From NCBI GenBank assembly GCA_041394185.1, contig JAWKIQ010000002.1, positions 248,001 through 312,000 on the forward strand: a DNA stretch of 64,000 nucleotides. Direction: 5' to 3'. Source of the stretch: Acidimicrobiales bacterium (GTDB lineage: Bacteria; Actinomycetota; Acidimicrobiia; Acidimicrobiales; Poriferisodalaceae). The notes beneath the pieces were generated by a model that was not told the origin of the DNA, did not search any database, and was given only the letters and a program-made list of their open reading frames with translations. Position 1 is the first letter of the stretch, and every line of letters starts with the position of its first letter. The position numbers and the translations under genes were made by a program. Shown here piece by piece: positions 58,703-64,000 of the stretch.

Positions 58703-59572
58703 TCAGGCCGGGGGCCGCACCGTGCCGTCGACCCACGAGCCGAAGGCCGGGTCGACGGTGACATCGGCGGCTTCGAGCCGTTCGGTGATCCAAACGCTCA
58801 ATGCGGCCTGGCGCTGCGAGAAGATGAAGTTGTCGACCGAGGCCTCACCCTGGGCCAGCAGGTTGGCCTCGCGCTCGGCGATGGCGTCGGTGGCGTCTTC
58901 GCGCAAGATGACGTGGAATCCGAACTGAGACTCGACCGGGGCCGAAACCTGCCCGACCTCGAGAGCGACCAGAGCCTCGGCGAACTCGGGGACGAACACC
59001 GATGGATCGGTGCATCCGAGGTAGCCGCCCTGGACAGCGCTGCCCTCGTCGATGGAAACCTCGGTTGCCACATCGGAGAACGCCTCACCCGCCTCGATGC
59101 GAGCCAGCGCGGCAACCGCATCGGCCTCGGATTCGACCAGCAGATGGCTGGAGCACACCGGGGGCTCCAACGACGCCGCCTGCATGAAGATGTCCAGTTC
59201 GGCCTGACGCTCTGCGGCAGTCATGTCGGGTACCAGCGAGGTTGCTATGCCCTCGAGGAAGTCGTTGTAGGTCTCGATGAAGTCGGCGTCTTCGTCGTCG
59301 AGAGCCGGCGCTTGTACGCCGAACTCTGCAGCATCGTCTTTGACCGCCTCGATCAGCACCAGCACGTTCAGTGCGCCGTTGACCTCGCCCGAATCGAGTG
59401 CGAGGTCCTCGACGACGACCTCGTCGCCGATGGCGAGGCGCAGGATCGAATCGACGTCATCGACGGTGATGTCGGTACCTTCGACCGTTGCCGCGACGCG
59501 GCTGTCACTGGCACATGAGGCAGCTAGCAGGGCTACCGCCAGCGCCACGAGAAGAGTTCTGAGAGCATGCAC
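58703..59572 (-). CDS. PpiC/SurA-like peptidyl-prolyl isomerase lipoprotein
   Basis: A 289-residue lipoprotein: signal peptide and lipobox ALLAASC (Cys near residue 20), a SurA-N-like helical domain, and a parvulin domain (about 140-240) with SHLLVESEADAVAALARIEA, FSDVATEVSIDEGSAVQGGY and FGFHVI. It folds exported proteins outside the membrane. It lies between mfd and mazG, the position of a lipoprotein (lpqU) in mycobacteria, though a different family. Confidence 0.9.
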   Translation of the reverse strand: MHALRTLLVALAVALLAASCASDSRVAATVEGTDITVDDVDSILRLAIGDEVVVEDLALDSGEVNGALNVLVLIEAVKDDAAEFGVQAPALDDEDADFIETYNDFLEGIATSLVPDMTAAERQAELDIFMQAASLEPPVCSSHLLVESEADAVAALARIEAGEAFSDVATEVSIDEGSAVQGGYLGCTDPSVFVPEFAEALVALEVGQVSAPVESQFGFHVILREDATDAIAEREANLLAQGEASVDNFIFSQRQAALSVWITERLEAADVTVDPAFGSWVDGTVRPPA

Positions 59573-59594
59573 GGCTTGGCATGGTATCGCCCAG

Positions 59595-62500
59595 TCACGA
59601 CGGTGAATCGACGGGGCGCAGTTCGTCGAGGAACAACACCAACTCGCGAGCCAGCTTCGGCCCGACCTTTACGGGCACGTGAACCTCGGATGCGTCCTCT
59701 TTGTAGACGGCCTTGGGCGCTAGGCGCTTCAGTCGCGTCTGCTCGCTGATTCGCAAGTCGAATGGCGACAGCTTGGCGACCGTGTTGCGCAGCACGCTGA
59801 CCTCGCGCAAACCCCTCTGCTGACAGGCAGCTCGCAGGTAGCCCAACTCGAGGAGGTTGCGGGCGGTGTCTGGCAGCGGTCCGTATCTGTCGAGCCACTC
59901 GGCCTCGATGTCGTCGACCTCGGACGGTGACGTGACCGACGCCAGCCGCCTATAAGCCTCGAGGCGGTGTTCTTCGCGCTCGACGTACTCGGTGGGCAGG
60001 TACGCAGGCATGGGCAGGTCGAGCTTTATCTCGACCGGTTCGGGGGTGGGTTCGCCCTTCAGTTCGGCTACGGCCTCGGTGACCATCTGGCAATACATGT
60101 CGTAGCCGACGGCGGCGATATGTCCCGACTGGCCCTCTCCCAGCAGGTTGCCTGCACCACGAATCTCGAGGTCGCGCATGGCTATGCGGAAGCCAGATCC
60201 CAGCTCGGTGGCCTCGCCGATGGTCTTCAGGCGCTCGTAAGCCTCTTCGGTGAGCACGCGGTCGCGCGGGTGGAACAGGTAGGCGTACGCCCGCTGCCCC
60301 GACCGGCCGACCCGGCCCCGGATCTGGTGCAGCTGACCCAAACCCAGCATGTCGGCACGATCGACCACCAGGGTGTTGACCGATGGCATGTCGATGCCGG
60401 ACTCGATGATGGTGGTGCAGACCAGCACGTCGAACTGACCCTCCCAGAAATCGAGGATCACCTGTTCGAGCGATCCCTCGTCCATCTGACCATGGGCGGT
60501 GGCAATGCGTGCCTCGGGCACCAGCGAACGAAGGTCGTCAGCGACCTGATCGATATCGGCGATGCGGTTGTGCACGAAGAAGACCTGGCCTTCGCGCAGC
60601 AATTCGCGCCTGATCGCCTCGGCGACGGCCCGATCGTCGTACTCGCCCACATAGGTCAGGATCGGCTGGCGTTCGGCGGGCGGCGTCTGCAGCAAGGAAA
60701 GGTCGCGAATTCCGGTGAGACTCATCTCGAGAGTTCGCGGAATGGGCGTCGCGCTGAGGGTCAGCACGTCGATGTCGGTTCGGAGCTTCTTGATCTGCTC
60801 CTTGTGAGACACACCAAAGCGCTGCTCTTCGTCGACGACGAGCAGGCCCAGGTCCTGGAACGCCACATCGTTGCTGAGCAGCCGGTGGGTGCCGATGATG
60901 ACGTCGACCGAGCCGTCCTTGACACCCTCGATGACCTTGCGTTGTTGGGCTGGGGTCAAGAACCTGGAGAGCACCTCGACCCGCACCGGGTAAGGGGCGA
61001 AGCGGTCGGCGAACGTCTGGTGGTGTTGTTGGGCCAGCAGCGTGGTGGGAACCAACACCGCGGCCTGCTTGCCCGCCTGAACCGCCTTGAAAACCGCCCT
61101 GACCGCCACCTCGGTTTTGCCGAAACCGACATCGCCACAAACCAGGCGATCCATCGGGGCCGAGCGCTCCATGTCGTCGAAGATGTCGGCGATGGCCGAC
61201 AGCTGGTCGGGGGTTTCTTGATAGGGGAACGCGTCGGCCAGCTCGGCTTCCCATGGTGTGGGCTCGGGATAGGTGATGCCGTCGGTGGTGATGCGGCGCT
61301 GATACAGAACCACCAGCTCCTGGGCGATCTCCCTGACCGCCGCCTTGACCCTGGCCTTTGCCTTCTGGAAGTCGGCGCCGCCCATCTTGGACAGGCTCGG
61401 CGTCTCGCCACCCGAGTAGGGCCGGATCAGGTCGATCTGGTCAGAGGGCAGGTAGAGCTTGTCGGTGCCCTTGTACTCGAGGATCAGGTAGTCGCGTTCG
61501 ACGTCCATGATCTTGCGGGTGACCATGCCCGCATAACGAGCGACGCCGTGGTGATGGTGAACCACGAAGTCGCCCTCGGTCAACGCCTCGAACGCGCCCT
61601 GCTGACCACGCTTGCGAGGCCTGGCCCGGCGGTGGGTTCGGCGACGACCGGTTATGTCGCTCTCGGCCAGCAGCCCCAGTTGTGCCCAGGGCACCACCAC
61701 GCCGCGCTCTATGGGGGCCACGACGACGTGGCCGCCGGGCTCGCCGATGCGACTCAGCTCAGACGCCGACCGCAGCGACACCTCGACGCCCTCACCACGA
61801 AGGGTCTCCACCAGCCTGGCTGCCGAACCCTCACCCTCGGCCGCGACCACCAACGATCCGCCTGTGGCGATGATTTGGCGCATCTGGGCGAGGGTGCGCT
61901 CGGCATCGCCGGCAACGGGCTCCCAGGCCTTCGATTCGAACAGCACCGTGTCGGGGCCCTCGGCGACGGCGACGACGCTCCAGACCGGGGCAGACGTGTG
62001 CTCGAGCAACCGGTCGAACTCGACATGCAGGCGCGGGAACTCGACCACGCCTCCGTGAACGTCGACGGCTCCCCAGGTTCCGGCCAGCGTCTTGGCGAGA
62101 TCGATCTCCTCGGCCAGCAGGTCGCCCGCCCGGTCGCGCATGCGGCGGGGCTCCATCAGCAGGATCTGAGCGTCGGGACCAATTAGATCGAACAACACCC
62201 GCTCGTCGTCGACCAGCCACGGAAGCCACGACTCCATTCCGTCGAAGAACTCGCCGTCGGAGAGCCGCTGCCACTGTTCGCGACCCCAAGGGGCGCTGGA
62301 CATCAACGACAGGGCGCGTGCCCTGACAGCGTCGGTGGGCAGAACCTCTCTGGCAGGGAACAGCCTGACGAAATCGATGTCTTCTGTAGACCGCTGATCG
62401 GCTACCGAGAAGCGGGTCAGGCGATCGACCTCGTCACCCCACAGGTCGATACGAACCGGGCCATCGGCCGTGGCGCCGAACACGTCGACGATTCCGCCTC

Positions 62501-63032
62501 TGACGGCGACCTCGCCACGGTGTTCGACCTGGAACTCGCGCCGGTATCCGATCTGGACCAGCTGGGTGACGAGCTCTGTGGGGTCGATGATGTCGCCTGG
62601 CCGGATCTCGATGGGCTCGGCCTGAGCCGTCGCCGGGCCGTTTACCTGCACAAGGGCCCGAACAGGAGCGACAACCACCGCGGGCGCCAGATCGGGCGTG
62701 CGCAAGCGCCACATGACCTCGAGGCGTGTGCCCATGGTGTCGATCGAGGGGCTGACCCGTTCGAAGGGCAGGATCTCCCACGCGGGGAACAAAGTCACCT
62801 GCTCATCGCCCAGCATCGACCGCAGGTCGTTGACCAGTCGCTCGGCCTCAGCCGTGGTGGCCGCGGCCACCACGATGGGCGACCTGTCGGATCGTCTGGC
62901 CAGCCCGGCGATGGCGGTGGCTCTGGCGTTGTCGGCGACCGCCAGGACCCCGTGGCTGCGGCCCGCCAGCCGGGTCAAGGCCTCGCTGGACGTGACGCGA
63001 TCGGGCAGCGCAGACAGCGGGGCGTCGATCAC
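59595..63032 (-). CDS. mfd: Transcription-repair coupling factor
   Basis: A 1145-residue Mfd: an N-terminal UvrB-homology region (LFPAWEILPFERVSPS), the RNA-polymerase-interaction CarD-like domain (about 490-560, GDFVVHHHHGVARYAG), the RecG-like helicase with Walker A VCGDVGFGKTEVAVRA, DEEQRFGVSHKE (DEEQ box), LTLSATPIPRTL and the TRG-like end, then the C-terminal TRCF domain. It removes stalled RNA polymerase and recruits UvrA. GTG 63032 overlaps the pth stop (GTGA). Confidence 0.97.
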   Translation of the reverse strand: MIDAPLSALPDRVTSSEALTRLAGRSHGVLAVADNARATAIAGLARRSDRSPIVVAAATTAEAERLVNDLRSMLGDEQVTLFPAWEILPFERVSPSIDTMGTRLEVMWRLRTPDLAPAVVVAPVRALVQVNGPATAQAEPIEIRPGDIIDPTELVTQLVQIGYRREFQVEHRGEVAVRGGIVDVFGATADGPVRIDLWGDEVDRLTRFSVADQRSTEDIDFVRLFPAREVLPTDAVRARALSLMSSAPWGREQWQRLSDGEFFDGMESWLPWLVDDERVLFDLIGPDAQILLMEPRRMRDRAGDLLAEEIDLAKTLAGTWGAVDVHGGVVEFPRLHVEFDRLLEHTSAPVWSVVAVAEGPDTVLFESKAWEPVAGDAERTLAQMRQIIATGGSLVVAAEGEGSAARLVETLRGEGVEVSLRSASELSRIGEPGGHVVVAPIERGVVVPWAQLGLLAESDITGRRRTHRRARPRKRGQQGAFEALTEGDFVVHHHHGVARYAGMVTRKIMDVERDYLILEYKGTDKLYLPSDQIDLIRPYSGGETPSLSKMGGADFQKAKARVKAAVREIAQELVVLYQRRITTDGITYPEPTPWEAELADAFPYQETPDQLSAIADIFDDMERSAPMDRLVCGDVGFGKTEVAVRAVFKAVQAGKQAAVLVPTTLLAQQHHQTFADRFAPYPVRVEVLSRFLTPAQQRKVIEGVKDGSVDVIIGTHRLLSNDVAFQDLGLLVVDEEQRFGVSHKEQIKKLRTDIDVLTLSATPIPRTLEMSLTGIRDLSLLQTPPAERQPILTYVGEYDDRAVAEAIRRELLREGQVFFVHNRIADIDQVADDLRSLVPEARIATAHGQMDEGSLEQVILDFWEGQFDVLVCTTIIESGIDMPSVNTLVVDRADMLGLGQLHQIRGRVGRSGQRAYAYLFHPRDRVLTEEAYERLKTIGEATELGSGFRIAMRDLEIRGAGNLLGEGQSGHIAAVGYDMYCQMVTEAVAELKGEPTPEPVEIKLDLPMPAYLPTEYVEREEHRLEAYRRLASVTSPSEVDDIEAEWLDRYGPLPDTARNLLELGYLRAACQQRGLREVSVLRNTVAKLSPFDLRISEQTRLKRLAPKAVYKEDASEVHVPVKVGPKLARELVLFLDELRPVDSPS

Positions 63033-63676
63033 CGTTTGGATCCGCGGTTGAAGCGATTCATCGTCTCGTCGATTCCGTTGATGAGATAACACTCGACGGC
63101 GTCGGCGGCCTCGCGCACGACGATGTCGAGTTCGTCGCGGTCGGCCTTTGACGGCGCCTTCAGCACGTGGTCTTTGCCCGCCCGCGAGTTGGTGGGACGA
63201 CCGACCCCCACCCGCACGCGGGCGAACTCGCGCGAGCCAAGGTGTTGTTCTATCGATTTGAGGCCGTTGTGGCCTGCGTTCCCGCCGCCGACCTTGACCT
63301 TGAGTCCGCCGACTGGAAGATCGACCTCGTCGTGCACGACGACGATTGCACCGGGTTCGGTGATGCCGTGGCGTTTCACCAGAAGCGAGACCGACTCACC
63401 CGAAAGGTTCATATAGGTCTGGGGAAATGCCAGAACCACGCGTCGCCCGCCTATCGAGACCTGGGCGACAAGCGCCCTGTCGGCCTTGGAGAGGGCAAGC
63501 GCCGCGCTGGTTCCGGGCGTGCTGTGCCTTGCCGCGAGCTCTTCGATGACCTCGACACCCAGGTTGTGTCGGGTGCCGCGATATGTGGATCCGGGGTTTC
63601 CCAGGCCGACAACCAGCAAATCGGCAGGCGTACCGCGCCTGGCACCGGCCCGGTCGAAGACCGAGCCAAACTTCAT
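63029..63676 (-). CDS. pth: Peptidyl-tRNA hydrolase
   Basis: A 215-residue Pth that frees tRNA from dropped-off peptidyl-tRNA. Motifs: VVGLGNPGSTYRGTRHNLG (catalytic His and Asn), PQTYMNLSGESV (Asn), VVHDEVDLPVGGLKVKVGGG (catalytic Asp) and GHNGLKSIEQHLG. ATG 63676 is two bases after the rplY stop; a 20-residue N-terminal extension precedes the core. Confidence 0.96.
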   Translation of the reverse strand: MKFGSVFDRAGARRGTPADLLVVGLGNPGSTYRGTRHNLGVEVIEELAARHSTPGTSAALALSKADRALVAQVSIGGRRVVLAFPQTYMNLSGESVSLLVKRHGITEPGAIVVVHDEVDLPVGGLKVKVGGGNAGHNGLKSIEQHLGSREFARVRVGVGRPTNSRAGKDHVLKAPSKADRDELDIVVREAADAVECYLINGIDETMNRFNRGSKR

Positions 63677-63678
63677 CG

Positions 63679-64000
63679 TCAGTCCTGTGACGACTCGTCA
63701 GCGGCTTGCGCGGCCTCGCCGTCTGATGCCGCCTCGCCTTCGACCGCTTCGCCCTCGGCCTCTTCGGCTTCGACAGCGCCACGAGGCAACGAGCCAGAAG
63801 CGATGGGGGTATCGAGGTCGAGGATGGTGGTCACGCCCTCGCCCAGATCGACATCGGCGATGCGGATCGAGTTTTCGACGGTGACGTTGGTGACATCAAC
63901 CTCGTACTGGCGAGGAATCGAAACCACGGGCGCCTCGACGGCAATCGTGTTGAGGACCTGCTCGAGGATGCCGCCCTCGCGGGCGAGCTCTTCGGCCTCT
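63679..64000 (-). CDS. rplY: 50S ribosomal protein L25/Ctc (5' end outside window)
   Basis: The C-terminal about 106 residues of an L25/TL5/CTC-type ribosomal protein, which binds 5S rRNA. The frame is open to the window end (EAEELAREGGILEQVLNTIA...), so the GTG at 63927 is internal. The sequence includes VSIPRQYEVDVTNVTVENSI and RIADVDLGEGVTTILDLDTP, then a long acidic Glu/Ala tail typical of actinobacterial CTC proteins. Position upstream of pth is the standard order. Confidence 0.9.
   Translation of the reverse strand, partial: EAEELAREGGILEQVLNTIAVEAPVVSIPRQYEVDVTNVTVENSIRIADVDLGEGVTTILDLDTPIASGSLPRGAVEAEEAEGEAVEGEAASDGEAAQAADESSQD

Noticed and set aside
59967..62186. 739-residue plus-strand frame
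   Set aside because: It is the exact antisense shadow of mfd with no family resemblance; long antisense frames are common at this GC content.
1..64000. CRISPR arrays, insertion sequences with transposases, rRNA genes
   Set aside because: No regularly spaced repeats, transposase motifs or rRNA sequence were seen.

Overview
The window is high-GC DNA with actinobacterial gene content. Support comes from the order rplY-pth-mfd-ppiC-mazG-eno-ftsB, a separate DUF501-ppx pair, a DUF222/13E12-type HNH nuclease, an LLM-class F420-type oxidoreductase, a CO-dehydrogenase-type (cox) accessory cluster and secreted proteins with GYW..DGGVFAFGDA..GS repeats. My best guess is an Acidimicrobiia-like organism; this is inferred from gene content only.

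Layout. 1-16.8 kb is mostly housekeeping and redox genes: a partial M18 aminopeptidase, an F420-type oxidoreductase, a histidine phosphatase, a divergent subtilisin-like protease facing a membrane-anchored sulfite-oxidase-fold molybdoenzyme, a CRP-like domain protein, a Fur-family regulator divergent from an operon of rubrerythrin, an HdrB-like Fe-S protein and DUF3501, then two genes broken by single-base frameshifts, an enoyl-CoA hydratase-like protein, an amphi-Trp protein, an SDR-DUF2867 protein, the HNH nuclease and a small lipoprotein.

16.9-32.2 kb is a tandem integrated island in the 3' end of a tRNA-Leu(UAA) gene. Three direct copies of the tRNA 3' half (16916, 20286 and the intact tRNA at 32148) bound two units. 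The 3.4-kb unit carries a secreted repeat protein and an RNA ligase and has no integrase. The 11.9-kb unit carries a tyrosine integrase next to the tRNA, a MobF relaxase with a possible oriT, an excisionase-like HTH protein, a NYN nuclease, a toxin-like/ribbon-helix-helix pair with its operator, two complete ECF sigma/anti-sigma pairs (one partner has a LysM domain) and a candidate small RNA. It has no type IV secretion genes, so it looks mobilizable rather than self-transmissible. Tandem integrase arm-type repeats lie at both ends of it.

32.2-39.3 kb holds acetoacetyl-CoA synthetase, an ArsB/SLC13-like transporter, an Fe-S PD-(D/E)XK nuclease, a GNAT acetyltransferase and the DUF501-ppx pair. 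39.4-55.5 kb separates DUF501-ppx from eno-ftsB. It contains a PilB-type ATPase, a membrane-anchored Hsp70-like ATPase with an external Thr-rich stalk and PASTA-like domain in an operon with a secreted beta-propeller protein, a cox cluster (S, M, D, E, XdhC-type, MocA, G) without the catalytic large subunit, a His-rich metal-binding lipoprotein coupled to a polytopic membrane protein, and an ABC-2 exporter. 55.5-64 kb is the core block ftsB-eno-mazG-ppiC-mfd-pth-rplY, with rplY cut by the window end.

The most unusual items are the nested tRNA-Leu island, its paired sigma/anti-sigma cargo, the Hsp70-PASTA/propeller operon, the cox cluster without coxL, and the group of single-base deletions at 11.1-11.8 kb.
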